This document shows, piece by piece, positions 19,129 to 29,600 of a stretch of DNA of 64,000 bases. The first letter of the stretch is position 1; each line of letters begins with the position of its first letter. Where the stretch lies: positions 2,177,501 through 2,241,500 of the forward strand of contig NC_010729.1 of the NCBI RefSeq assembly GCF_000010505.1, in the 5' to 3' direction. The notes under the pieces are model-generated. The model searched no databases, was not told where the DNA came from, and saw only the letters and a program-made list of their open reading frames with translations. The DNA is from Porphyromonas gingivalis ATCC 33277. Its GTDB lineage: Bacteria; Bacteroidota; Bacteroidia; Bacteroidales; Porphyromonadaceae. Both the position numbers and the translations under genes were made by a program.

Positions 19129-19794
19129 TCATTTTATGGCACCGAAGCCGATGCCGGTTGAGTTGCCGATGCCCGCGTTCCATGCGAACAGCTTGGTCTC
19201 GGCATTCCCTATTATGCGGATGGGACACCAACTGGCTTTGTTTTTCACTCCCCGGTAATCGATAAGCATCACCTTGGCTTTCCCCTGATCAGGGACAAAA
19301 GATGCGGTGGCAGTAGGGTCATCGATTCCTACCGCCTGAAGTTTTTTACGAAGATTTTCTGTCAGTAGGGCATTGGCTGCTTCGTCCGTATAGACTATAT
19401 GGTCGAACCCATTGTCCTCGCGCCAACGCTTCAGCAGGATAGGGCCGGCAGGAAAGAAAATTTCGCGATCGGTCATGTCGGGATCTTCGATAACGGTCAC
19501 TTCCCGGACGCAGAGGCTTTTGAACATTTCGGGATCTTGACGAATCCCTGCCAGCATACGTCTGATAAGCTCCGGATCATGAGCACTGACAAACATATTG
19601 GCCCAATCGGTAAAGAGAATACTGTTGAGTTCTGACACGAATTTGCCCCCATTGAGACGGGAAAATGAGTAGGAGATGCTTTTGCCGTGCATATCGTTTT
19701 CTCCGAGCCATTTTTGCAGAGTGCCGACGAGCAAATGTTGGTGAGAAAAAGAGACTAATGAATCGTCTGCCTTGATGGATAGTTCTATTCGCAT
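19129..19794 (-). CDS. cas6: CRISPR pre-crRNA endoribonuclease Cas6
   Basis: A 221-residue Cas6, which cuts the repeat RNA to give crRNAs with an 8-nt 5' handle. The diagnostic C-terminal glycine-rich loop is present as AGIGNSTGIGFGAIK. The early FSHQHLLVG (residues 16-24) offers the histidines expected near the active site. It is the first gene of the cas operon; the region upstream on the minus strand has TAACTTTA about 40 nt away, one base short of the -7 consensus. The start MRIELSIKAD gives the usual first RAMP strand. Length is normal. Confidence 0.92.
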   Translation of the reverse strand: MRIELSIKADDSLVSFSHQHLLVGTLQKWLGENDMHGKSISYSFSRLNGGKFVSELNSILFTDWANMFVSAHDPELIRRMLAGIRQDPEMFKSLCVREVTVIEDPDMTDREIFFPAGPILLKRWREDNGFDHIVYTDEAANALLTENLRKKLQAVGIDDPTATASFVPDQGKAKVMLIDYRGVKNKASWCPIRIIGNAETKLFAWNAGIGNSTGIGFGAIK

Positions 19795-20441
19795 GTGGTT
19801 ATAGCTTATAATATATTTAATGGCCTAAAGTTACTCTAAAAGCTGTAATTAATGCGTATTTTTTATGCTTATTTGCGAGGAAATCGGATATATAGCATCC
19901 ATCGTTCCGAGGAATTTTGCGAAAACCGCACTGAAAATAGAAAAGGGGCGAGGGCGGGGGTATAAAATACGAACCGAAAATGCTCCGATTGTGGTGCGTG
20001 TTTTCTGAAAAACCGGAACAAGAAGTTTTTCGTTGTGGCGCGAGAATTTTTTATTTCTCGAACCACAACGAAAAAGTTTACGCGCCACGTTTTTCGGGGG
20101 CGCAGACACAGAGAAATCGGTTCGTGAATGAACCGGGTATAACGAGGTGTGCCTTATCGCTTTATGTGAACCATTAACAAGAGATCAAGACAGCCGTAGC
20201 AAGTCTGTCTTTCAGGTATTTCATCTTGTGAATAGAGAAGGGATAATATCCTCTTTCGGAGTATTGGGTAAGTGGGCGATTCGAGGAGGTTCGATCATAA
20301 GCTCCTATGATTAGAGATACTTCGGTTTTGAGATAATGTTAGCGAGACCCGAATAGAGCCAATCATGAATAAAAGGTTTATCCCAAGATGGAGATTCCTA
20401 CATGGAACTCTCTCCGATTGCGATAGAAAGGGAGTAGGATA
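19795..20441. other. Intergenic region between cas6 and the sulfatase-fold gene
   Basis: No gene is supported here. The stretch holds the weak cas6 promoter at its left end, one hairpin-family repeat (19969-20095), and about 340 nt downstream in which I see nothing recognisable. Confidence 0.5.
19969..20095 (+). repeat. Dispersed hairpin repeat, copy 1 of 5
   Basis: Starts ACGAACCGAAAATGCTCCG and ends CGCGCCACGTTTTT. The core is a near-perfect long stem: TTTTTCGTTGTGG (20026-20038) pairs with CCACAACGAAAAA (20063-20075), with an inner CGAGAA/TTCTCG (20041-20046/20055-20060). Related copies lie at 32215, 36908, 49513 (inverted) and 61499. Confidence 0.85.
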
Positions 20442-22373
20442 TTAACGCGATAGCATATCCTTCATCACCGATTGCAGCATTACTTTGGCCGCTATAGCGC
20501 GTTGGTCGGCAAGTGGGGCTTCGTGTCCATAGACAATCTTGTCGCCGGCAAAATCGTAGATGGTAGTTCCTTCAGAAGTCGCCAAGCCTACTAAACCGGG
20601 GAAGGAGAAATAAGCGAAATGGGGGCTGTTTCTCCGAAAAACATCTTTGGAGAATACGAATTCATCATGAGCAAGCCCTAATTGGGCCAGTAGCGTGGCA
20701 GGCAAATCGGACTGCGACACTACCTCTTCGAAGCGTATCGGTCGTAAGATGGCTCCTCCTGTCCACAGCATCACAATCCCATATCGGCCGGGCTGATCGG
20801 GCATAGCTTGGTCAGCAGGATAGGGGTAGCCATGATCGGAGACGGTTATGATGAGTGTATTCTTCCATTGAGGAGACTGCTGCATACCACGTATATAGTC
20901 GCCAAAGCAGCTGTCCGTATAGAAAACGCTATTGAGATACGGATCCGGATGATGCTGAGAAGGGACATCGAATGGTTCATGGCTGGAAAGTGTGAGGAAG
21001 CTGTAGAAGTAAGGTTTCTTTTCTTTCTCCAATCGCCGACAATCGTCCAATAGGCGTGGGAAACTGATATGATCCGGCGTACCCCATTTGCTCAACCTCG
21101 TTTTGATCGGAAAGCTGCTAACGTCCGTTACCTCGTCATATCCAGTGGCGTATAGGTAGCTACGGACATTTGTAAAGTCAGCATCTCCTCCGTACAGGTG
21201 GTGGGTGCTATAGCCGACGGTGCGCAATGAAGCAGCTATGCCCGGCAGGTTGCGCACCTTATTGGGGTATTTGATGATGGATGAATTCGGCTGCGAAGGG
21301 TAGCCACTGAGCGTGGCTACTGTGCCTCTGTCTGTTCGAAAGCTGCTTGCGAAGGCTTGGCTAAAGAGAATCCCATTCTGTGCCAGCGAATCAATGCAGG
21401 GTGTATGTCCCGGGGTACCACCGAGGCATCCCACGGCATTAGCCGAGAAGCTCTCCAGCAGGATCAGTACAATGTTCGGCCTATCTGTACTCAATATCCT
21501 CTCTGTGCTATCAGAAGCCGATTCCCTTACTTCGCTTCCATCCGAACAACCGTATAAACGAAGTTGCTCGAAAGCTTTGATACAGTCTTCTTCTGACAAA
21601 AATTGATAGTTCGAATAGTCTTCTTCGCTATGCATGCAGGTATATAGAAAACTGAAAACAGGATTGACGGCAACCTGATTGTGTAGCTGCTTGGGACTGT
21701 GAAAGACGGATCCGACATTGAGCGTAGCCACTCCCACACCTCCTCTGATCAGGAGGAATAGGAAAGCTCCACCCACAACCGGTTTCCATATGTCGGCGAT
21801 ATGCGGATGTGCAACTACTTTTGTCGGAAAGTACCTACGGTGAAATCGATGTAGAACGAAAGCCGGTATGCAAACGAATACAACCGTGATCAAGAGACCG
21901 ATCAAGAGTTGCGGTGCTGTAGCACTGGCCATGGCTTCCTGTGGCTGGCGTAGATAGAAAAGGGGGGTGGCATCGAGGCGGAAACCCCAATACCCGAAAA
22001 GCATCAGATCCGCCGTGTAGATCAGCCCGACAAAGAAGCTTATGAGTGTGTAATAATGCTTAAGAATTTGTCTCTGTATTCGCCCGATTTTCTTTTCTCC
22101 CCAGCCGGCAATGGCATTGATGCCGGCGAACAATAGAGGAAGTACTGTCAGGTAAGCTGCTACGGCTGCATCGTGCCTGAGTCCATACAGGAAAATGGCC
22201 GCAATATCTCCGCTGGAAGTGCCTATCCCGGCAAGCTGGCCAGAGTAGACGAGCAGGAATATGACTTTCTGAAAGAGGAAATAGAGCAGAAATAGAACAA
22301 ATACTCCTATTACGTAGCAGAAACCGCTTCTTTTCCGAAACAAAAGCTCTCCTCGTTCGAACAACGTCTTCAT
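20442..22373 (-). CDS. LtaS-like sulfatase-fold membrane transferase
   Basis: A 643-residue protein with about five N-terminal membrane helices (residues 18-200) and a periplasmic alkaline phosphatase-fold domain. Domain signatures are NIVLILLESFSAN near 297, the presumed threonine nucleophile in SSFRTDRGTVATLSGYPSQ near 345, the histidine in TLSSHEPFDVP near 475 and the metal site TVSDHGYPYP near 520. Family members transfer phosphoglycerol or phosphoethanolamine from lipid to envelope glycans or lipid A. The ATG lies 3 nt after the stop of the YfhO-like gene, so the two are one operon. The substrate is unknown; lipoteichoic acid itself is not expected in a Gram-negative, so an envelope glycan or lipid A is more likely. 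Confidence 0.85.
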   Translation of the reverse strand: MKTLFERGELLFRKRSGFCYVIGVFVLFLLYFLFQKVIFLLVYSGQLAGIGTSSGDIAAIFLYGLRHDAAVAAYLTVLPLLFAGINAIAGWGEKKIGRIQRQILKHYYTLISFFVGLIYTADLMLFGYWGFRLDATPLFYLRQPQEAMASATAPQLLIGLLITVVFVCIPAFVLHRFHRRYFPTKVVAHPHIADIWKPVVGGAFLFLLIRGGVGVATLNVGSVFHSPKQLHNQVAVNPVFSFLYTCMHSEEDYSNYQFLSEEDCIKAFEQLRLYGCSDGSEVRESASDSTERILSTDRPNIVLILLESFSANAVGCLGGTPGHTPCIDSLAQNGILFSQAFASSFRTDRGTVATLSGYPSQPNSSIIKYPNKVRNLPGIAASLRTVGYSTHHLYGGDADFTNVRSYLYATGYDEVTDVSSFPIKTRLSKWGTPDHISFPRLLDDCRRLEKEKKPYFYSFLTLSSHEPFDVPSQHHPDPYLNSVFYTDSCFGDYIRGMQQSPQWKNTLIITVSDHGYPYPADQAMPDQPGRYGIVMLWTGGAILRPIRFEEVVSQSDLPATLLAQLGLAHDEFVFSKDVFRRNSPHFAYFSFPGLVGLATSEGTTIYDFAGDKIVYGHEAPLADQRAIAAKVMLQSVMKDMLSR

Positions 22374-22376
22374 ATG

Positions 22377-24920
22377 TCAGGCTGTCGGACGCTTTCCGCG
22401 CAAGAAGAAGGGGCGTGCTATCGCCCACACAATCCCCAGCTGGAGTAGTGCCAGAGCTGTCTTGGCTATAGCTTCTGTGATGTGCAGGCTCTTCGGATCA
22501 AAACGAAATTCTATTTTATGACGCCCGGCAGGAACCTCCAGAGCACGGAGTATATAGTTGGCACGAATGATCGGTACAGCTTGGTTATCGATAGTCGCTG
22601 TCCAGCCATGAGGATAGTATATCTCGGAAAATATGCCCAGCATGGGTTGTGTGCTCACAGCTTCGTACACCTGTCTGTTCGGAGCATATTCTTTCAGACT
22701 TATAGAGGCAGTGCTATCGGTCAGAGCCGGTAGCCTTTTGAGCGATTCGGAAGAGAATCGTTCGTCCACGACAGCGATGTCACGCGTCAGTCGATTGCTG
22801 TCCAAAGCCATCATTTCCTCATTGGCATTTCCTACCCAGCGGATACTGCCGGCCGGCCATGCCGGACCGTAAGCGTCCGGATTCAACATGGGAGTGGGCC
22901 GGTTGTTTTCTCCGGGGACTATGATATACTTGGTGTTGAGCATATTGACTACTTCGCGATTGCCTTTGCTCAGTTGGTGTTCGATCAAATCCTGATAACG
23001 CTGGAGTTTGGCAGCGTGGTATCCACCGATGCTCCGGTGCCAGCGGCTCGTGGTGGCATCATTATAGGTGTCCACGGTGAGATTCAGAACGCGGTACCCG
23101 AGCGACTTGTCTGCAAGGATTTGCTTGTCTGCTTCTGTCAGAGGTGCAGCACGTTGGCTGACGAGTTCGGGATCTATAAAATGCTCATCGTTCAGATAGC
23201 GTTTGTCCACCGTCCATAGATCGACCAGCGTGATCACGGCCAAAGATACCAGTAGAGCAGTTGCTTTGAGTCTCTTTTGAAAGAAGAGCCACAACAGAAT
23301 GCCGCATACAGCCAATATGCCGAAGCTACGCCATGCATCAGAAGCTAATATGCCCGAGCGAACATCCACGAGGGTCGTCTTGATAGCTGCTGCTTCAGGG
23401 TGACCTGCTGCTTCTCGGAACATAGCTTCCTCCTGCCCGCTCAGCAAACCGAGCAGGGAGGGCACAAGGGCAAAAAGAAGCGATGCCCCAAGGGTCAGAA
23501 GTGTAGCTGCAACCCAAGCAGTACGTTCGCGCTTAAGGAGGGGTTTTCCCTCTTTGATTATTTTCGCCAAAGCCATAACGGCCAAAGCCGGAATCGTAAA
23601 TTCGGCGATCACAAGGATGGACGATACCGTGCGAAACTTATCGTACAGAGGAAAATGGTCGATGAAGAAGCTCGTCAGCCACATCATATTATGCCCCCAA
23701 GAGAGTAGAATAGACAGGATGGTGGCTGCCAGCAAAGCCCACTTGACAGGCCCTTTGACGATAAAACAACCCAAGACAAAGAGAAAGAGAACGAAAGCTC
23801 CTACATATACAGGCCCTGCCGTGAATGGTTGGTCTCCCCAGTAGCGATTCATACGAGCTATCGCCTGAGCATAGGATGGATTCACGGTTTCCATCACCTT
23901 TTCGTCATAACCCAAGTAACCGGAGGATCCTCCTTTAATATCGGGGATAAGGAGCGACCAAGTCTCGCCTATACCATAACTCCATTGTGTGATATAGGCC
24001 TTGTCCAGTCCGCTTTTATTCTCATGCGTCACTTGATCCGTGGGTGCTCCGCTCTGCTTGAGCGTCAGTTCGCTACCTCCACGCATGGTCTCTTTGCCGT
24101 ATTGGTAGGTGTGGAAGAGGTTGGTACTATTCACAGCTATACCCACCAGACCTGCTATGACGACTACTGCCGAGGAAAGGAAGAAGTGTCGGATTCGTTT
24201 TGTTTGAATGGCTTCTGCCAAGAAAGCCAACACCATGAAAAACATGACGAACAGGAAGTAATAGCTCATCTGTACATGATTAGCCAAGACTTGCAAAGCC
24301 GTGAAAAAAGCCATCACGCTACCGCCTGCCAACCACCTCCCATTGTAGATCCAGATCATACCGGCAAGAGTAGGAGGAATAAAACACATAGCTGTCAGCT
24401 TCCATATATGTCCGGCCATAATCAGAATCAGGAAGTAGGAAGAAAAGGCCCATGCGATGGAGCCTATGACTGCCGGCAAAATCCTGATTCGAAGCGATCT
24501 AAGGAAAAGAAAGAACCCTCCCATCATGGCAAAAAGCATCCAGGCATAGGTGCCTAATAGATAGAAAGGCTTGCGCAGGGTCAGAACATCCTGTATGGTT
24601 TGGAGCGTATGGGTAGAGGGATAGCTTGGCGAAATCTGGTACATAGGCATCCCCCCGAAGAGACTGTTGGTCCAATAGGAGTGTTCTCCTGTCTGTGCCT
24701 CCCAATCGCGTACGTCCTGCGCCGTACCGCTGGCTCCCGCTACGTCGCCCTGGAACAGTACACGCCCGTCGAATGAGGCGGGATAGAAATAGGCCAAAGC
24801 GAGGGCTATGAAAAGGAGTACGACCGCAGCATAAGGTAGGATTTTGCGCCAATCAGGCTTTGTCTTATCGGTGGTGGTTACGGTTCCGGCAGCAGCTGTC
24901 GGCTTTTCGTTTTCTTTCAT
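22377..24920 (-). CDS. YfhO-like polytopic membrane protein
   Basis: An 847-residue protein with many hydrophobic helices: residues 27-47 (LPYAAVVLLFIALALAYFY), then a block of about eleven between 105 and 560, and a last one near 815. Between them lies a large periplasmic loop starting near 570 with DKRYLNDEHFIDPELV, and a C-terminal beta-rich part ending RHKIEFRFDP, typical of YfhO. YfhO proteins resemble GT-C glycosyltransferases and are implicated in glycosylation of cell-envelope polymers. It begins the two-gene unit with the LtaS-like transferase (3-nt gap), suggesting joint modification of an envelope glycan. A consensus promoter lies 22 nt upstream. Enzyme activity is not demonstrated by any motif I can see. 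Confidence 0.85.
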   Translation of the reverse strand: MKENEKPTAAAGTVTTTDKTKPDWRKILPYAAVVLLFIALALAYFYPASFDGRVLFQGDVAGASGTAQDVRDWEAQTGEHSYWTNSLFGGMPMYQISPSYPSTHTLQTIQDVLTLRKPFYLLGTYAWMLFAMMGGFFLFLRSLRIRILPAVIGSIAWAFSSYFLILIMAGHIWKLTAMCFIPPTLAGMIWIYNGRWLAGGSVMAFFTALQVLANHVQMSYYFLFVMFFMVLAFLAEAIQTKRIRHFFLSSAVVVIAGLVGIAVNSTNLFHTYQYGKETMRGGSELTLKQSGAPTDQVTHENKSGLDKAYITQWSYGIGETWSLLIPDIKGGSSGYLGYDEKVMETVNPSYAQAIARMNRYWGDQPFTAGPVYVGAFVLFLFVLGCFIVKGPVKWALLAATILSILLSWGHNMMWLTSFFIDHFPLYDKFRTVSSILVIAEFTIPALAVMALAKIIKEGKPLLKRERTAWVAATLLTLGASLLFALVPSLLGLLSGQEEAMFREAAGHPEAAAIKTTLVDVRSGILASDAWRSFGILAVCGILLWLFFQKRLKATALLVSLAVITLVDLWTVDKRYLNDEHFIDPELVSQRAAPLTEADKQILADKSLGYRVLNLTVDTYNDATTSRWHRSIGGYHAAKLQRYQDLIEHQLSKGNREVVNMLNTKYIIVPGENNRPTPMLNPDAYGPAWPAGSIRWVGNANEEMMALDSNRLTRDIAVVDERFSSESLKRLPALTDSTASISLKEYAPNRQVYEAVSTQPMLGIFSEIYYPHGWTATIDNQAVPIIRANYILRALEVPAGRHKIEFRFDPKSLHITEAIAKTALALLQLGIVWAIARPFFLRGKRPTA

Positions 24921-24942
24921 GATGTCGTTTATTTTTCGGTTA

Positions 24943-24950
24943 CAAAGTTA
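24943..24950 (-). promoter_or_regulatory. -7 box of the yfhO/LtaS-like operon
   Basis: On the minus strand TAACTTTG matches TAnnTTTG exactly, 22 nt before the ATG at 24920. No TTG lies at the ideal upstream distance. Confidence 0.6.
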
Positions 24951-25084
24951 AAAAACCATGTGATTGGCTCGGCCTACGACCAACTGCTTCTCTGAACGTT
25001 GAGCAGAGAAGTATCCTCCGCACATTGTTATTGTATGCAAGAGGTCAGAAAATGAGCAGTTCAAACCTTGGAACAAGCTCTCTC

Positions 25085-26056
25085 CTATTCTATATACATA
25101 TCTGAGGACAAAGCGAAACCATTGAGGAAAGAGGCAGCATCCATTTGTTTCTTGCCGGGCATTTGGAGCGAGAGTATACGTATGACCCCTTTGCGGGTCA
25201 TCACGTCGAGGTTTTTCTTGTCCCATATGATGGAGCCGAATCGGCCTCTGTGTCGCGGTTCTCGTTCTATCACTTGGGTACGGTATATTTTCAGCACGAT
25301 GGACTCCATCCCTGGACGATGAAGCTTGGTCCAAGCTGTAGGGGCAGGCGATATGCTGCGGATGAAATTGTGTACCTCTTCAGCCGGTTTGTCCCAATCG
25401 ATACGGCAGTCGTCTTTGAAAATCTTCGGAGCCGGTCGAGCACCAACATAGCCCGGAAGTTGCTCCTGTGGTATGGAGACGGGTTCTCCTTCGAGAAACA
25501 AGTCCACTGTGTGCACCAATACGGATGCACCGAGAGTAGCCATACGTTCGTACAATTCGCCGAAAGTCTCTTCATGTCCTATAGGCAACTTCTCTTGCAG
25601 CAGTACTTCACCCGTATCTATCTCATGCCGGAGGCGGAAGGTGGTAACTCCCGTTTCCGTATCGCCATGGCGTATCGCGTGGTTGATAGGGGCTGCTCCT
25701 CGATACATGGGCAGCAGAGAGCCATGCAGATTGATTGTTCCCATGGGGGGCATTTGCCATACGGAGCGAGGAAGCATACGGAAAGCCACTACGATTTGCA
25801 AGTGCGGCTGATAAGTCCGTAGTTCATCGAGAAAAGATTCCTCGTTCAGATTGTCCGGCTGGAGAATAGGCAGACCCAATTCCTGTGCGTATAGTTTGAC
25901 CATACTGGGACTTACCTTATGTCCTCGACCCATAGGCTTGTCCGGCATAGTGACCACAGCTTTTACTTGGTATCCGTTTTCGACCAAAGCTCGGAGTGCC
26001 GGAACAGCAAAATCGGCCGTTCCCATAAAAATCAATCGTAGTTCTTCTTTCTTCAT
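25085..26056 (-). CDS. fmt: Methionyl-tRNA formyltransferase
   Basis: A 323-residue Fmt that formylates the initiator Met-tRNA using 10-formyl-tetrahydrofolate. The N-terminal domain starts RLIFMGTADFAVPALRAL. The active-site block reads INLHGSLLPMYRGAAPINHAI, carrying the HxSLLP loop, near 110-130, and the EIDTGEVLLQ segment (the catalytic aspartate) is near 146. The C-terminal OB-like domain includes RSISPAPTAWTKL. Length is normal. The minus-strand sequence immediately before ATG 26056 has no Shine-Dalgarno, while a good AGGAGGG (26086-26092) precedes an out-of-frame ATG at 26078. tRNA-Asp lies upstream in the same direction. Confidence 0.95.
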   Translation of the reverse strand: MKKEELRLIFMGTADFAVPALRALVENGYQVKAVVTMPDKPMGRGHKVSPSMVKLYAQELGLPILQPDNLNEESFLDELRTYQPHLQIVVAFRMLPRSVWQMPPMGTINLHGSLLPMYRGAAPINHAIRHGDTETGVTTFRLRHEIDTGEVLLQEKLPIGHEETFGELYERMATLGASVLVHTVDLFLEGEPVSIPQEQLPGYVGARPAPKIFKDDCRIDWDKPAEEVHNFIRSISPAPTAWTKLHRPGMESIVLKIYRTQVIEREPRHRGRFGSIIWDKKNLDVMTRKGVIRILSLQMPGKKQMDAASFLNGFALSSDMYIE

Positions 26057-26233
26057 CTGATTGGCCGGGCGACTCCATGTACCGTCCCTCCTGCAATAAT
26101 ACTAATTTAATCCCTATGTCCCAAGCAGATCGTAATAAAGACAAACACTTCTGCTTCGTTCTAAGAAAATCTTCCGAGCATATTGAATAATCTCATCCGG
26201 CAATTATACTTTCCGGTGCTGCGATAACATACA

Positions 26234-26273
26234 AAAATGGAGCTGTGCCGAAAAACTATTTCAACACAACTCC
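26234..26273 (-). terminator. Terminator hairpin of tRNA-Asp
   Basis: GGAGTTGTG and CACAGCTCC pair on the minus strand, followed by ATTTTTG (T-run opposite 26234-26238). The internal TGTGTTGAAATAGTTTTT is the same as in the hairpin after tRNA-Lys at 61130. Confidence 0.7.
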
Positions 26274-26282
26274 TTATTTTAG

Positions 26283-26356
26283 CGGTATGGACGGGACTCG
26301 AACCCGCGACCCCCTGCGTGACAGGCAGGTATTCTAACCAGCTGAACTACCACACC
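26283..26356 (-). tRNA. tRNA-Asp (GTC)
   Basis: Cloverleaf on the minus strand: acceptor GGTGTGG pairs with CCATACC, D-arm GTTCAGCTGGTTAGAAT, anticodon stem-loop CCTGC-CTGTCAC-GCAGG with anticodon GTC, T-arm with GGTTCGAGTCC, and discriminator G. Length is 74 nt. The 3' CCA is not encoded. Confidence 0.97.
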
Positions 26357-26484
26357 GTTATTACCGTACTACTCCGGGGAAAACCTTAGGAAACTCCCCT
26401 TTTGCAGTGCAAAGATAGTAAGATAATCTTTTCATGCAACTTTTTGGAACAAATTGTTTCAGAAGTATATTAGAATAATAGGCA

Positions 26485-26527
26485 TAAAAACGAAGTCGCC
26501 CGACTTCCTTAAAAGGAGGTCGGGCGA
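26485..26527 (-). terminator. Intrinsic terminator of rgpA
   Basis: TCGCCCGACTTCC (26496-26508) and GGAGGTCGGGCGA (26515-26527) form a 13-bp stem with one G-T pair. On the minus strand it is followed by CTTCGTTTTTATG. It lies 75 nt past the rgpA stop. Confidence 0.85.
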
Positions 26528-26601
26528 TCGATTCATACTCTGAGACAATTACAGACCTATATTAAAAGTGTCTGCACAAAGTCTCCGAGTCCAAGACAGA
26601 A

Positions 26602-29600
26602 TTACTTTACAGCGAGTTTCTCTACGTAAGACTTGCCGTCAACGACAACCATGACTGCATAGTAGCCGCCCTGAGCCGTGTAAACAACTGTGTTGCGACC
26701 GGCTGCCAGACGACGACCGTTCATGTCGTAGATCATAGCTTCGCCTTGGCAAGTTACCGTGATCGTCTTTCCAACAACTGTCAGCGTGTAAGGCTTCTGA
26801 GCCGTTACGTCTGCCACTCCGTCAGGAATATAATCCACACAAACCTTCGGAGATACGCCGGCTGCGTACTTAACCTCTACGCAATACTCATGAGATTGTG
26901 CACTCATTCCTGCATCGCGGTAGGTCGTTTCGGTCAGACCTTCCTTGATCTTCGTGCCGTCACGATAGACTGTATAGGTATAGCTTGCAGGTGAATCGTC
27001 TTCGACTTCCATATCAGTTCCATCTCCCATTCCGGCGCGACGCATCGTGAAGGTGTACTTCTTGCCTGCTTCGAATGTGAAATCGTCATAACGTGCAGGC
27101 TGGTTGCCTCCATCTCCTGCGATCCACATCTTTCCGGATGCAGGTTCCGGGTTCGTAATGCAATAGTCGTAAACACCACCGGGGATTACAACTTCACCCT
27201 GTCCTGTAACGATAATATTCTGTGTAGTAACAACAGGATCGGCATTGGCCGGGATCAAATACTCGAAGTTCGCACTGTAAAGATTGGAAGAAGCTGTTCC
27301 GGTAAAGAGAGGACCGGTTGCCGGAATGACACTTCCGAATGTATTGTGATCGGCATCCAACAAGAACTGGTAACCCGTATTGTCTCCCCATACGTTGTCT
27401 GCTGCGAGCACAACCTTGGCTTCGTTGGCACGTACATCGTTTGCAGGTTCGATCGTAACGAAAAGACCGTCTCCGATCCGTTTTACTTCACGAGAACCTT
27501 CTGTCTTTTTTGCGCTCGGGGCTTCCCACTTGAGAACCACGTCGCCGCCATCCGGTTGTGCCTTCAGGTTCTTTACAGGATTGAACTGAGTCGGATTAAT
27601 AGTTACGTTTACGCACTCTTTCGGAGATACGCCGGCTGTGTACTTCACTTCCACGCAATACTCATGATTGCCTGTAGCTACGCCGTCTTCTTCGAAGGTC
27701 GTTTCGGTCAGACCTTCCTTGATCTTCGTACCGTCACGATACACCGTGTAGGTATAATCGGTCGGGGTGGGGCTGCCACCCATGGTGAACTGAATATCAT
27801 CCAAAAGAATGTAGTTCAAATCCGAGCAATTGTAGTGACGGAAAGCAACATACTTCGTGCCCGCAGGCAAATCTACCGTACGCTCGATCCATACACTTTG
27901 AGGTTTGGCGCCATTGGCTTCCGTGGAAAGACCGAATCTTGCTCCGCCCTTATTTATTCCGTTAGGCGTTTCTTCGAAAACAACCGTGAAGTCTCCGGCG
28001 TTCGTGCCCGTCTTGGAGATCATCACCGCATAGTGATCCCCGGGAAAACCGTCGTTGACTGCATAGTAGTACTTTACCTTCGTTGCGCCTGTAACATCCT
28101 TTGAGATGAGATAGTTATCAGGATTCAAAGCCATTCCATTCCATGAGAAAGAGGCTACTACGTTGGTGCCGCCATGAGCTGTCAGCCAGTCCAATTGTCC
28201 GGAAGACAGACAGAGCCAACCCTGACCATCGCCATCGGCATCGATAGTAGTCCATTCCGCCGGTGCCTCTCCATGAGTAGAAGACTCGAACGTTTCCGTG
28301 AAGTCTGCGCGCTTGCCGTTGGCCTTGATCTCAACCTCATCAAGGTCGATGTAGAACATATCCGTGCTTTGGAAGTGACGGAAAGCAACATATTTCGTAC
28401 CTGCGGGAAGGTCTACCGTCTTCTGGCGCCAAGTACCCTGTATACGACCACGAATAGCTTCCGGCGAGCGAACACCTTTTGCCGTAATCGTCTCTTCCAA
28501 CAAAGCATTCGTGAAGTTGGATGCATCGTTACCGGTCGAAGATGCATACACCGCATAGTGCTCGGATGCATAATTAGCATCCTGTGCGCATACCCAGAAA
28601 GTCAACTTACCTCCGTTAGGCAAATCCAATGCCGGTGTTATCAGATAGTTGTCAGGGGTAAGAACTCCTATACCACCAAGACCGAATGACTCTGAATATA
28701 CACAACCATTGCTATTGTAGCCAGCGATTCCGGGAGCATTTCCAGGCTTCCAGCCATGCCCGTCACCGTCTGCATCGATCGTCTTCCATGAGGCAGGAAT
28801 ACCATTTTCGAATGATTCGGAAAGTGTTGTTGTTCCGGGATTCGGATTCGGATTCGGATTCGGATTTGGATTCGGGGTACCATTAGGTGCATCCCACTTG
28901 AGCGTTACTTTCTGGCCGACTGCACTACCGGTCAGGTTCTGTACAGGAGCAAATTCATTGGATCCTTCTACCGTAACGTCTTTACATACCTTCGGAGATA
29001 CGCCGGCTGTGTACTTAACTTCCACGCAATACTCATGATTGCCCGTAGCTACACCGTCTTCTTCGAATGTCGTAGCCGTCAGACCTTCCTTGATCTTCGT
29101 GCCGTCACGATAGACAGTATAGGTGTAATCGCTTCCACCACCTTCGCTTATAGTCAATTCAGTTCCATCACCGCTACCCATCTTCTTCATAAGGAAATGG
29201 TATTTTTTACCGGCTTCAAATACATAATCATCTTCTTTCGTCGGTCCTTGTCCGGCAATCCAAATCTTTGCATTTGCTTGAGGAGCAGCAATTGCAAAGT
29301 CATAAGTTCCGGCCGGTATATTAACGGATGCAGTACCATCCATTATCATATTGGTAGGGGAACAAGAAGGATCTGCATTTTCCGGAACAGTATATTCGAA
29401 CGGAGCGAACAGATTGGCCGGGACACTACAGTTCGGCCAAAGAGTATGGGTATCACTGGGTATAACCTGTCCATATTGATCATGGTCTGCATCCAAAAGA
29501 ATCTGATAACCGGATCCATCATTCCAAACATCGTGAGCTTCAAGAACAATCTCGGCCTGACCGCTGCGAAGAAGTTCGGGGGCATCGCTGACTGACAGAA

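Noticed and set aside
12110-19794. Type I-C assignment of the cas cluster
   Set aside because: A separate cas6 gene with the Gly-rich loop is present and the repeat is 30 bp; type I-C lacks cas6.
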